A stretch of DNA of 35,910 bases, from the NCBI GenBank assembly GCA_902581145.1, contig CACHNE010000002.1, positions 83,531-119,440 of the forward strand, read 5' to 3'. Below are positions 1 to 7,815 of this stretch, piece by piece. The first letter of the stretch is position 1. Each line of letters begins with the position of its first letter. A program made the position numbers and the translations under genes. The DNA comes from an uncultured Bacteroidota bacterium. GTDB taxonomy: Bacteria; Bacteroidota; Bacteroidia; Flavobacteriales; Flavobacteriaceae. A model generated the notes under the pieces. It was given only the letters and a program-made list of their open reading frames with translations, made no database searches and was not told where the DNA came from.

Positions 1-1
1 T

Positions 2-1291
2 AAAGATAATTTTTTGAGATTTGGATTCAACCCAATTGAAACTCCAAGTTTTGAGAGATCAGAAACCCTATTGGGAAAATATGGCCAAGAGGGGGAAAGA
101 TTAATTTTTAAAATACTTAAATCTGGAGATTTTCTGAAAGACTCAAACGTTGATGAAATAAAAGAGCTAAAATACTCTGATTTATCGCCAAAGATAGTAG
201 ATAAGGTACTACGCTATGACCTGACAGTACCTTTTGCTCGGTATGTGGTTCAAAACCAAAACAATATTACTATTCCATTTAAAAGGTATCAAATTCAAAA
301 TGTTTGGAGAGCAGATAGACCACAAAAAGGAAGATTTAGAGAGTTTTTACAGTGTGATGCTGATGTTATTGGTTCTAAATCCCTAATGCAGGAAATAGAT
401 TTTATTTCTTTGTTTGACAGTGTATTTTCTGATTTAAAATTAAGTGGATGCCAGATAAAAATAAATACAAGAAAATTATTGATAGCAATCTGTGATATAT
501 TTGATTGTCAAGACAAGTTTACAGCTTTGACAAATCAATTGGACAAGTTGGACAAGTTGGACAATGAAGTTGTAAAGGCCAATCTTATAAAAGCAGGTTT
601 TAAACAAAATGTTGTAAACTCGATCTTTGATGTAATCGATTTATCCAAAAATTTTACTGATAATTCAGAATTACTCAAATCTTATTTTAAATCATCAGAA
701 ATCGGTACAGAGGGAATTTCTGACATAGAGTATATTTTTAAATATTTTTCAAAAAATAATTTAATTAAATCAGAGCTTATTTTTGATATTGGATTGGCTA
801 GAGGTATTGACTACTATACAGGAGTAATATTTGAAGTTACACCCCCTAAAAATATAAGTATGGGTTCACTTGCAGGTGGGGGTCGTTATGATGATTTAAC
901 TGAAATTTTTGGATTAAAAAACATGAGTGGTATTGGAATAAGTTTTGGACTAGATAGATTGTTTCTTATTATTGAGGAATTAAATTTATTTCCGGAGACC
1001 CCAATTAATTCGGTTAAAGTCCTAATTTTAAATTTTGGAAATGATTTCTCTTATGATCTAATCCAAATTGCTAATTCATTAAGAAAAAGTAATATAAATA
1101 CAGAATTTTATCCTGATTCTGTATCATTGAAAAAGCAACTAAATTATGCAAATAAAAACATGATACCGTACGTTCTCTTTTATGGAGAAGAGGAGAAGGA
1201 GAACCTTTATTTCAATTTAAAGGATATGATTTCAGGAAATCAACAAAAGCTTAGCAAAGACCAACTTTTAAAAGTTTTAGTTGAAAATTAA
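2..1291 (+). CDS. hisS: Histidine--tRNA ligase, 5' end cut by window edge
   Basis: This enzyme charges tRNA-His with histidine in the cytoplasm. The reading frame is open to the left edge: the codons before the TTG at 14 read K-D-N-F and continue the family's conserved N-terminal helix, so the true start lies outside the window and only the beginning of motif 1 is missing. Class II motif 2 is visible (VWRADRPQKGRFREF, nt about 296-340), followed by the histidine-binding signature LARGIDYYTG (about 794-823), GGGRYDD, and motif 3 GIGISFGLDR. The last third is the HGTP anticodon-binding domain. A 9-bp unit repeated three times at 539-565 encodes LDKLDKLDN in the variable insertion. The gene is followed by a hairpin terminator. 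Identification is secure. Confidence 0.95.
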   Translation, partial: KDNFLRFGFNPIETPSFERSETLLGKYGQEGERLIFKILKSGDFLKDSNVDEIKELKYSDLSPKIVDKVLRYDLTVPFARYVVQNQNNITIPFKRYQIQNVWRADRPQKGRFREFLQCDADVIGSKSLMQEIDFISLFDSVFSDLKLSGCQIKINTRKLLIAICDIFDCQDKFTALTNQLDKLDKLDNEVVKANLIKAGFKQNVVNSIFDVIDLSKNFTDNSELLKSYFKSSEIGTEGISDIEYIFKYFSKNNLIKSELIFDIGLARGIDYYTGVIFEVTPPKNISMGSLAGGGRYDDLTEIFGLKNMSGIGISFGLDRLFLIIEELNLFPETPINSVKVLILNFGNDFSYDLIQIANSLRKSNINTEFYPDSVSLKKQLNYANKNMIPYVLFYGEEEKENLYFNLKDMISGNQQKLSKDQLLKVLVEN

Positions 1292-1338
1292 TTGGTACAG
1301 TTTATCCCTTTAAAAAATCATATTTATTCAAAAAATAA

Positions 1339-1373
1339 AAAACGGTTAGACTAAATTATTTAGTAACCGTTTT
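1339..1373. terminator. Bidirectional hairpin terminator between hisS and tRNA-Met
   Basis: A ten-base perfect stem (AAAACGGTTA at 1339-1348 with TAACCGTTTT at 1364-1373) encloses a smaller stem CTAAA/TTTAG. It is flanked by A-rich sequence on the left and T-rich sequence on the right, so it can act in both directions: for hisS on the plus strand and for the tRNA gene on the minus strand. Confidence 0.75.
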
Positions 1374-1382
1374 ATTGTTTGG

Positions 1383-1456
1383 TAGCGAGACCGAGATTTG
1401 AACTCGGGACCTCCGGGTTATGAATCCGACGCTCTGACCAACTGAGCTATCTCGCC
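1383..1456 (-). tRNA. tRNA-Met (anticodon CAT), elongator type
   Basis: On the minus strand the sequence folds into a full cloverleaf: acceptor GGCGAGA with TCTCGCT, D-stem GCTC/GAGC, anticodon loop TTCATAA, T-arm CCGAG-TTCAAAT-CTCGG and discriminator A. CCA is not encoded. The D-arm and the G1-U72 pair argue against an initiator. The anticodon stem TCGGA/CCCGG has an A31-C39 mismatch. A CAT anticodon could also belong to tRNA-Ile2 with a lysidine-modified wobble base, which I cannot exclude from sequence alone. Confidence 0.9.
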
Positions 1457-1470
1457 ATTTTCAGAGGCAG

Positions 1471-1501
1471 CAAATATAAAATTTAAATTTTTTAGATTCA
1501 A
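1471..1501 (-). promoter_or_regulatory. Promoter of the tRNA-Met gene
   Basis: On the minus strand there is TTG (1499-1501), a 20-base spacer, then TATATTTG (1471-1478), an exact match to the Bacteroidetes -7 consensus TAnnTTTG. The tRNA 5' end lies 14 bases further on, as expected for a short leader. Confidence 0.65.
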
Positions 1502-1580
1502 CATATGTTTAATAAATTATTTAAATAAATCTTGTTGTAAAATAGAATAAATGTATATATTACAACACTAATTATTCAAT

Positions 1581-1970
1581 ATGAACGACAGAATTAAATT
1601 TGAAATGGAGTTTCCGATAAAGGTTTCCCAAAAACTTTTATTTCAGTATATTTCTACACCATCGGGACTGTCTGAATGGTTTGCAGATAATGTTAATTCA
1701 AGAGGTGAAATTTTTATTTTTATTTGGGATGATTCTGAAGAAAGTGCTAAACTTTTAAGAAAAAATAATAACGAAAAAATTCAATTTCAATGGCTTGATG
1801 ATGAAGATTCTGATTATTATTTTGAGCTTAGAATTCAATTTGATGAAATTACTAAGGATGTGTCATTGATAGTTACAGATTTTGCTGATGACGAGGAAGA
1901 AGTGGAAGAGTCAAAATTATTATGGACTAATCAGATTTCAGATTTAAAAAAGGTATTAGGTTCAACTTAA
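1581..1970 (+). CDS. START-like domain protein (SRPBCC superfamily)
   Basis: A 129-residue cytoplasmic protein of the small START-like (AHSA1-related) family common in Bacteroidetes. Visible marks are the N-terminal strand followed by the helix with TPSGLSEWFADNV (about residues 26-38), typical of AHSA1 folds, several beta strands, a very acidic stretch near residues 101-110 (DDEEEVEE), and a C-terminal amphipathic helix. These folds bind hydrophobic ligands or partner proteins, but no specific role is known to me for this member. Its stop codon overlaps that of yqgE on the opposite strand (shared TTAA). An inverted repeat lies just upstream at 1534-1566. Confidence 0.8.
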   Translation: MNDRIKFEMEFPIKVSQKLLFQYISTPSGLSEWFADNVNSRGEIFIFIWDDSEESAKLLRKNNNEKIQFQWLDDEDSDYYFELRIQFDEITKDVSLIVTDFADDEEEVEESKLLWTNQISDLKKVLGST

Positions 1971-2515
1971 TTATTTTGCGGATCTTCTGGTGCATTTGAC
2001 CATATTTTAAATTTCTCATCCATCTGCTTCATATTTTCTCTCCACATTTTTTTTGAATCATTACAAAACATATCATTTGTTTCATTTTTTTTAATAATCC
2101 AAGACCCATTTTTTATTTCGTCAATTAATTGATCATGAGTCCATCCTGAATAGCCCGAAAAAAACTTTACCGATGGGTTAATAACTCTACTTTCATTAAT
2201 CATTTTAATACACTCTTTAAATTCCCCTCCCCAGAATAATTTATTATAAAAATTAATTCCATTATTTATTAACTCTGGGTGTGCATGTATAAAATATAAA
2301 TTATCCTGATTAACCGGACCTCCACTAAAAATTTTTATTTCTTTATCCAAGACCGAATTATCTAAATCTTTTAGTGTATAATCCAGCTCTTTATTAACTA
2401 TAAATCCAACAATTTCATCTTGATTGACCTCTGTAAGTATAACGATTGATCTATTAAAATAATAATCGCCTAAACTTTCAGGCGTTGAAATTAAAAAATC
2501 TCCTTTATTTATCAT
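1967..2515 (-). CDS. YqgE/AlgH family protein
   Basis: A 182-residue member of the YqgE/AlgH family (DUF179). The family start G-x-F-L-I-S-x-P appears as KGDFLISTPESLGDYYFNRS (residues 4-23), followed by VGFIVNKE, the conserved FSGGPV and, later, FFSGYSGWTHDQL, all family hallmarks. The biochemical function is unsettled; AlgH was first linked to alginate regulation in Pseudomonas. It lies last in a three-gene minus-strand unit (ATPase, fmt, yqgE) in which each start overlaps the preceding stop by 4 bases (ATGA), which suggests translational coupling. The 3' end meets the START-like gene with a 4-base overlap and there is no room for a terminator. Confidence 0.88.
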   Translation of the reverse strand: MINKGDFLISTPESLGDYYFNRSIVILTEVNQDEIVGFIVNKELDYTLKDLDNSVLDKEIKIFSGGPVNQDNLYFIHAHPELINNGINFYNKLFWGGEFKECIKMINESRVINPSVKFFSGYSGWTHDQLIDEIKNGSWIIKKNETNDMFCNDSKKMWRENMKQMDEKFKIWSNAPEDPQNN

Positions 2516-3465
2516 TTTACCATTTCGTATTTTTCAATCTTAAATCCGTTTAATAATGATTCTGTATCCATTCTTCTTTTACCTTCAATTTTCAAATTTT
2601 TTATTATTAAATAGCCATTTTTACAAGTAATCTTTATTTTACCTTTTTCATGTATTATTTTTCCATTGTTATGATTATGTTTTTCGACTAAATATTCCGA
2701 TTCATACAAAATTGAATTCACAGTTTCACCAGATTTAGAAATTAAAGAAGTTTTAGCTCCTGGATATGGGCTTAATCCTCTAATTTTATTATAAATTTCT
2801 AGACAATTTTGATTCCAATCTATTTTAATATTTTTTTTGTCAAACTTATATGCAGTATTAAAATCATTTTTTTCTATTTGCTTAACACGTTGAAGAGAAT
2901 TTTCAACTATGCCTTTCAAAGTTTTTTCAACTATCGATGCGCCTATTAATTTTAACTTATCGTGAAGTTCACCAGCATTAATTTTTTTGTCAATTTTAAT
3001 TTTTTCTTGAATTAGTATGTCTCCTGTATCAATTTTATCATCTATAAAAAATGTTGTTACTCCTGTAATTTTTTCATTATTCATTATAACCCAATTAATC
3101 GGGGCTGAACCTCTGTAGTCGGGGAGTAGTGAAGCATGGAGGTTTATTGTACCATATTTGGGGATATTCCATACAATTCTTGGAATCATTCTAAAAGCAA
3201 CAACTACAATAAAGTCTGGATTAATTTTTTGTATTTTTTTTACAAATGCTTCATCTTTCAAATTTTTTGGCTGTAATAAATTAATATTATTTGTAATTGC
3301 ATATTCTTTTACAGGTGAAAATCTAATTTTTTGACCTCTTCCTGAGGGCTTATCAAAATTTGTAACAATGGTATCCAGATTAAATACATCATTTAAAATT
3401 TTTAAAGTAGGTATTCCAAACTCGGCTGTACCCATAAAAACTATTTTTATATTTTTAAATTTCAC
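2512..3465 (-). CDS. fmt: Methionyl-tRNA formyltransferase
   Basis: This enzyme transfers a formyl group from 10-formyl-tetrahydrofolate to the initiator Met-tRNA. At 317 residues it has the usual length. The N-terminal formyltransferase domain opens with VFMGTAEFGIPTL (residues 9-21) and contains the catalytic set N108, H110 (INLHASLLPDYRGSAP) and D146 (DDKIDTGDIL). The C-terminal tRNA-binding domain spans about residues 205-310, with the LSPYPGA signature. It overlaps both neighbours by 4 bases. The pairing with yqgE and a small P-loop ATPase looks like a housekeeping unit. Confidence 0.95.
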   Translation of the reverse strand: MKFKNIKIVFMGTAEFGIPTLKILNDVFNLDTIVTNFDKPSGRGQKIRFSPVKEYAITNNINLLQPKNLKDEAFVKKIQKINPDFIVVVAFRMIPRIVWNIPKYGTINLHASLLPDYRGSAPINWVIMNNEKITGVTTFFIDDKIDTGDILIQEKIKIDKKINAGELHDKLKLIGASIVEKTLKGIVENSLQRVKQIEKNDFNTAYKFDKKNIKIDWNQNCLEIYNKIRGLSPYPGAKTSLISKSGETVNSILYESEYLVEKHNHNNGKIIHEKGKIKITCKNGYLIIKNLKIEGKRRMDTESLLNGFKIEKYEMVK

Positions 3466-3989
3466 TTGATAGTTTTGATAATAAAATTAACTCTTTGTTC
3501 TATGGAGTCTTCAGGAAGTATAAAATAATCGTAGCCATTCCCAGAATATGTTGTTTTTATATGCTTATTAATAATTTTCAGTTCTTCAAAACTTTCATAC
3601 CTCTCTTCGTCATTCTTAAAAATTTTTTCCCAGGGTTCAGCGATAAAAACATAATCATATCTTAAATTATTTGACGGATCATCAAAGTTCTTTCCAAAAG
3701 AAACATTTTTATAGCTTAGATATGCTAAAATATCAGGAATTCCTCTGTCAAAAAAAACATTCTTAAAATTTAATTTATCTGCATCTTCAAATTGTCGAAT
3801 TCTGTTTTCAAGAAGTATTTCGGAAAATTTAATCGGATCTGACAAAAACAATTGATTATGACCTAATTTTTTGTATTTCTGTATAATTTCCCTTGAGCTT
3901 TCATGAAATACTGTGTGGCCAATATCTTCTAACTTATTGATTATTGAAGTTTTTCCTGTTCCTGGACCTCCAGTTATTACAATTTTCAT
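3462..3989 (-). CDS. Small P-loop ATPase (AAA_28 / NadR-like)
   Basis: A 175-residue cytoplasmic P-loop protein. The Walker A motif is GGPGTGKTS at residues 7-15, the helix after it carries HESSREIIQ, and FFDRGIPDILAYLSY (about residues 79-93) is the second conserved block of the AAA_28 group, which resembles nucleoside kinases such as the NadR kinase domain. The C-terminal NGYDYFILPEDSIEQRV fits the same family. The substrate is not known. It is the first gene of the minus-strand unit with fmt and yqgE and is divergent from the DUF493 gene across about 70 bases. Confidence 0.82.
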   Translation of the reverse strand: MKIVITGGPGTGKTSIINKLEDIGHTVFHESSREIIQKYKKLGHNQLFLSDPIKFSEILLENRIRQFEDADKLNFKNVFFDRGIPDILAYLSYKNVSFGKNFDDPSNNLRYDYVFIAEPWEKIFKNDEERYESFEELKIINKHIKTTYSGNGYDYFILPEDSIEQRVNFIIKTIK

Positions 3990-4046
3990 CAGAATATTTT
4001 TTGTAAAATTCGATAATATTGTTTAAACCGAAAAAATAATTAGCAA

Positions 4047-4054
4047 TATATTTG
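4047..4054 (+). promoter_or_regulatory. Possible -7 box for the DUF493-DUF4290-murA genes
   Basis: TATATTTG is an exact match to the Bacteroidetes -7 consensus TAnnTTTG. No well-spaced -33 TTG is seen (the nearest, at 4019-4021, is 25 bases away). Transcription from here would give almost no leader before the ATG at 4064, so the call is tentative. Confidence 0.4.
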
Positions 4055-4063
4055 TTATTGATT

Positions 4064-4351
4064 ATGGATAAAGAAAATAAAGACTTTTACAAAAACTTAA
4101 AAAATCTTCTAGACGAAACCAGTAGTTGGCCCTCAGAATATATTTATAAGTTTATTTACAAGTCGAACGAAAATAATATTGATATTTTAAAAGATATTTT
4201 CAAAGATTCAAATGCTCATTTTAATATTAAAAAATCGAAGAACGAAAAATATACTTCAGTTTCTGTTAAAATTATTGCAAAAGATCCTGATTTAATAATT
4301 AATAATTATAAGAAGGTAGCTGAGCAGATTGAAAATGTTATTTTATTATAA
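4064..4351 (+). CDS. DUF493 family protein (YbeD-like)
   Basis: A 95-residue protein of the DUF493/YbeD family, a small ferredoxin-like alpha-beta fold. I chose the ATG at 4064 (MDKENKDFY) over the in-frame TTG at 4052, because family members start just before the FYxxLKxxL helix. The conserved WPSEYIYKFIYKS and the closing pattern SVSVKIIAKDPDLIINNYKKV are present. YbeD-like proteins have been proposed to have regulatory roles, but the function in Bacteroidetes is not established. It precedes the DUF4290-murA pair on the same strand. Confidence 0.85.
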   Translation: MDKENKDFYKNLKNLLDETSSWPSEYIYKFIYKSNENNIDILKDIFKDSNAHFNIKKSKNEKYTSVSVKIIAKDPDLIINNYKKVAEQIENVILL

Positions 4352-4406
4352 TTTCTGCCCATATTTTTTGTATTTTGCCCCCTGTTAACTTACCAAACAT
4401 AAAAAA

Positions 4407-5039
4407 TTGATTGAAAATTTAGAATATAACACAGTAAGAGAAGATTTAATCATACCCGAGTATGGAAGACATATTCAGAAAATGATAAACTATGCTTCCT
4501 CGAGAGAAACAAAAGAAGAGAGAAATAAATTAGCAAATGCTATTATTTCTGTGATGGGGAACCTACAGCCACATCTAAGAGATGTTGCTGATTTTCAGCA
4601 CAAATTATGGGATCAGTTGTTTATTATGTCTGATTTCAAACTTGATGCAGATTCTCCGTTTGAAAAACCATCTAAAGAAATTTTAAACGCTAAACCTGAA
4701 CCCCTTAGTTATCCTCAAAATTTTCCAAAGTATAGATTTTATGGAAATAACATTAAAATAATGATTGATGAAGCTGTGAAATGGGATTCTGGTGAAATGA
4801 AAGATGCTTTAGTGTTAACTATAGCAAATCATATGAAAAAGTGTTTTTTAAATTGGAATAAAGATAGTGTAAAGGACCAGGTCATTTTTGATCATCTATA
4901 CGAATTATCTGATACTAAAATTGATATTAGAGACTCCAAAGAAGAATTATTAGATTCTGCATTATTAATTAGATCTAAGAAAAAGTTTTCAAATAAGAAG
5001 TTTCCAAAGAAAAATAACAAAAACAGAAAAAGGTATTAG
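4407..5039 (+). CDS. DUF4290 family protein
   Basis: A 210-residue member of DUF4290, a family largely confined to Bacteroidetes. Recognisable blocks are NLEYNT at the start, LIIPEYGRHIQKMI, VMGNLQPHLRDVADFQHKLW, YPQNFPKYRFYGNNIK and ANHMKKCFLNWNKDSVKD. The tail (from about residue 188) is very basic and lysine-rich, which hints at nucleic acid or membrane contact. The start is a TTG at 4407 (an ATT follows); an in-frame stop at 4386-4388 excludes an upstream ATG. It stands 11 bases before murA and is probably co-transcribed with it. Function unknown. Confidence 0.85.
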   Translation: MIENLEYNTVREDLIIPEYGRHIQKMINYASSRETKEERNKLANAIISVMGNLQPHLRDVADFQHKLWDQLFIMSDFKLDADSPFEKPSKEILNAKPEPLSYPQNFPKYRFYGNNIKIMIDEAVKWDSGEMKDALVLTIANHMKKCFLNWNKDSVKDQVIFDHLYELSDTKIDIRDSKEELLDSALLIRSKKKFSNKKFPKKNNKNRKRY

Positions 5040-5050
5040 TTGATTTAAGA

Positions 5051-6358
5051 ATGCAAGCTTTTAGAATAAAAGGTGGAAAAAAATTAAAAGGGGAGGTTAG
5101 ACCCCAGGGCGCTAAGAATGAGGCCCTTCAAATCATTTGTGCAACTCTCTTGACACCTGAGAAAGTAATCATCAACAATATTCCTGATATTATCGACATA
5201 AATAAGCTCATTTCATTATTAATATCCCTTGGGGTAAAAGTCGAAAAATTAAATTCAAATAAATATTCATTTAAAGCTGATAATATTGATCTTGATTATT
5301 TAAAGTCAGAACAGTTTAAAATTGATGGTAAAAGTTTAAGAGGCTCAATAATGATTGTGGGTCCGCTTCTTGCCAGATTTGGGAAAGCATATATTCCTCG
5401 ACCAGGTGGTGATAAAATTGGAAGAAGGAGATTGGATACTCATTTCGAGGGTCTTATTAAGCTTGGTGCTAAATTTTCCTATAATAAAGAAGATTATTTC
5501 TATGGAGTTGAATCAAAGAAGTTAAAAGGCGCATACATTTTATTAGATGAAGCATCAGTAACTGGAACAGCTAATGTTTTAATGGCATCTGTACTTGCTG
5601 AGGGTAAAACAACAATATATAATGCAGCTTGTGAACCTTATATTCAACAACTTTGTAAGCTATTAAGTTCAATGGGTGCAAATATTAGTGGTGAAGGATC
5701 AAATCTATTAACTATCGATGGTGTAAGTTCGTTAGGAGGTGCAGAACACTCAGTCCTTCCAGATATGATTGAAATAGGAAGTTGGATTGGATTGGCTGCT
5801 ATGACTAAAAGTAATATTAGGATAAAGGATGTAAGTTGGGAAAATCTAGGGGTTATTCCTAATGTTTTTAGATCCTTAGGAATATCCCTTATTAAAGAAG
5901 GAGATGATATTGTAATTCCAGAGCATGACAAGGGTTATGAAATAAGTAATTACATTGATGGATCGATTTTATCTATTTCTGATGCCCCTTGGCCTGGATT
6001 TAGTCCAGATTTATTAAGTATAATTTTAGTCATTGCTACTCAGGCACGAGGAAGTGTTCTTATACATCAGAAAATGTTTGAAAGTAGACTCTTTTTTGTA
6101 GACAAACTAATTGATATGGGTGCTAAAATAATATTATGCGACCCTCATCGCGCAACCGTTATTGGTCATGATTTCAAATCCTCGTTAAAAGCTACCACAA
6201 TGAGCTCGCCAGACATAAGAGCAGGGATTTCACTTCTTATAGCTGCACTTTCTGCTAAAGGTGTATCTGTTATTCAAAATATTGAGCAAATTGACAGAGG
6301 TTATGAAAATATTGATGAAAGGCTAAAAACACTTGGCGCATCAATAGAAAGAATCTAA
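5051..6358 (+). CDS. murA: UDP-N-acetylglucosamine 1-carboxyvinyltransferase (MurA)
   Basis: MurA adds enolpyruvate from phosphoenolpyruvate to UDP-GlcNAc, the first committed step of peptidoglycan synthesis. The 435-residue protein has the full two-domain EPT fold. Landmarks are GAKNEALQ (residues 20-27, with the UDP-GlcNAc-binding Lys-Asn), GPLLARFG, DPHRATVIG and the closing GYENIDERLKTLGA. The loop that usually carries the fosfomycin-reactive cysteine reads RPGGDKIGRRRLDTH, so the residue is Asp121 (codon 5411-5413). In other MurA enzymes with Asp at this place, fosfomycin does not bind covalently. The stop overlaps the convergent M20 gene by 4 bases. Confidence 0.96.
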   Translation: MQAFRIKGGKKLKGEVRPQGAKNEALQIICATLLTPEKVIINNIPDIIDINKLISLLISLGVKVEKLNSNKYSFKADNIDLDYLKSEQFKIDGKSLRGSIMIVGPLLARFGKAYIPRPGGDKIGRRRLDTHFEGLIKLGAKFSYNKEDYFYGVESKKLKGAYILLDEASVTGTANVLMASVLAEGKTTIYNAACEPYIQQLCKLLSSMGANISGEGSNLLTIDGVSSLGGAEHSVLPDMIEIGSWIGLAAMTKSNIRIKDVSWENLGVIPNVFRSLGISLIKEGDDIVIPEHDKGYEISNYIDGSILSISDAPWPGFSPDLLSIILVIATQARGSVLIHQKMFESRLFFVDKLIDMGAKIILCDPHRATVIGHDFKSSLKATTMSSPDIRAGISLLIAALSAKGVSVIQNIEQIDRGYENIDERLKTLGASIERI

Positions 6359-7785
6359 TTTTGATTTATTGGCGGAGGACCATCAATCATTGGTTTGTAT
6401 ACATGATCACCTTTTCTCATTAGGAACTCATCTTTAACTTCCTTGATTAGTTTATCGCTTTTAAATAAATCTGACATTGTAAAAGCCATTGCTTTTGATG
6501 CGTAGATTGCGCCTTTGTGTCCAATACTCATGCCACCGCATGCTACAACTGCCCATGAGTGCCATGGAGTTTCGTAAGGGGCTGTTGTGACAGATAAATT
6601 AATATTAGGAACATTCCAGCTTACATCACCAACATCGGTTGAGCCACCACCACCATTAATTATTGTTTCTCTTAATGGATATATCTTACCATTTAAACCA
6701 ACTTGTGGTTTATCAAGAGTTAACTGTAATTCTTTGGCAAATTCAATCTCGTCTTTATCATATTGAATTGGACCTAAAAGCTCTAAATTATCCTGCATTA
6801 TTTCACCTCCTCGTCTGTTTACTAAAACCTCATATATTCCGGAGATTAATGTCACTTTATGATCAACATTTGCAAGAATCGCAGCTCCTTCTGCCATTTC
6901 CATAACTCTTTCATACACAGTTGTCATTCCAGCTCTATTGGAATCACGTATACGAACCCATACTTTTGAATAATCAGGAACAACATTAACCACCTTTCCT
7001 GCATCTTGAATATGATAATGCATTCTAACAGTAGGTTGAACATGTTCGCGATAATAGTTTATTGCTGAGGTATACAATTCTAGTGCATCTGAGGAACTTC
7101 TTCCATTCCAAGGATCCATTGAAGCATGGGCTGCTTGACCAAAAAACTCAACCTGAAAATCTATTAATGATAATGTCGATTGAACATCAGCTTCTGTATA
7201 ATATCCAGGGTGCCAGCTTATATTTACATCCACATCATCCCATAATCCAGCATCTACCATCCAGATTTTACCAAAGAATTTTTCCTCAGAAGGGGTCCCA
7301 AAAAACTTTATAGTACCCTTTAGATCTCCTTTCTCAATTTGTTCTTTTATCGCTATAGCAGAAGCAAGACTTGCAGCTCCAAATAAATTATGACCACATC
7401 CGTGTCCATTTCCACCATCAATTAAGGGTTTTTTTGACGGGGTAGTATCCTGAGATAATCCTGGAAGAGCATCAAACTCACCTAAAACACTAATAACTGG
7501 TTTACCTTCTCCGTAAGTTGCAACAAATGCTGTTGGCATTCCAGCGACACCTCTTTCGAGTGTAAAACCATTAGCCTCTGCATAATCTGAAAGAAGTTTA
7601 GATGATTCATGTTCATTGAATGCGGTTTCTGCTAACTCCCATATTTTATCACTTATCTTTATGATTTCTTCTTCATGATTTTCGATAGATTGAATAATAT
7701 TTTTTTTTGTTTGATTGTAATCTTGAGAATAAACAGTGATGCTATATAAGAATAAGAATGATAAAATTAATTTTGTGAATTTCAT
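6355..7785 (-). CDS. Secreted M20 amidohydrolase, AbgB-like
   Basis: A 476-residue metal-dependent amidohydrolase of the M20/AbgB group, whose members cleave amides such as p-aminobenzoyl-glutamate or N-acyl amino acids. A clear signal peptide (residues 1-21, hydrophobic core ILSFLFLYSITVYS then Q) sends it to the periplasm. Visible features are WELAETAFNEHESS, VLGEFDALPGLSQ (first metal-ligand region), GHGCGHNLFG, PSEEKFFGK, and the dimerisation domain after about residue 200 starting near WHPGYYTEADVQS. The late block GGGGSTDVGDVSW is typical of AbgB. The substrate cannot be told from sequence. It lies 30 bases downstream of the photolyase cluster on the same strand and may be read through from it. 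Confidence 0.85.
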   Translation of the reverse strand: MKFTKLILSFLFLYSITVYSQDYNQTKKNIIQSIENHEEEIIKISDKIWELAETAFNEHESSKLLSDYAEANGFTLERGVAGMPTAFVATYGEGKPVISVLGEFDALPGLSQDTTPSKKPLIDGGNGHGCGHNLFGAASLASAIAIKEQIEKGDLKGTIKFFGTPSEEKFFGKIWMVDAGLWDDVDVNISWHPGYYTEADVQSTLSLIDFQVEFFGQAAHASMDPWNGRSSSDALELYTSAINYYREHVQPTVRMHYHIQDAGKVVNVVPDYSKVWVRIRDSNRAGMTTVYERVMEMAEGAAILANVDHKVTLISGIYEVLVNRRGGEIMQDNLELLGPIQYDKDEIEFAKELQLTLDKPQVGLNGKIYPLRETIINGGGGSTDVGDVSWNVPNINLSVTTAPYETPWHSWAVVACGGMSIGHKGAIYASKAMAFTMSDLFKSDKLIKEVKDEFLMRKGDHVYKPMIDGPPPINQN

Positions 7786-7815
7786 AAAAAATACATTTAA
7801 CTAAATATAATAATT

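Noticed and set aside
4052-4063. TTG at 4052 as the start of the DUF493 gene.
   Set aside because: The ATG at 4064 fits the family start better, and the TTG lies in the likely -7 box.
5644-5931. A 95-codon minus-strand frame inside murA.
   Set aside because: It mirrors conserved murA codons and has no support of its own.
6663-7313. Two plus-strand frames of 80 and 83 codons inside the M20 amidohydrolase gene.
   Set aside because: They are antisense to a well-conserved gene and have no recognisable domain or conserved start.
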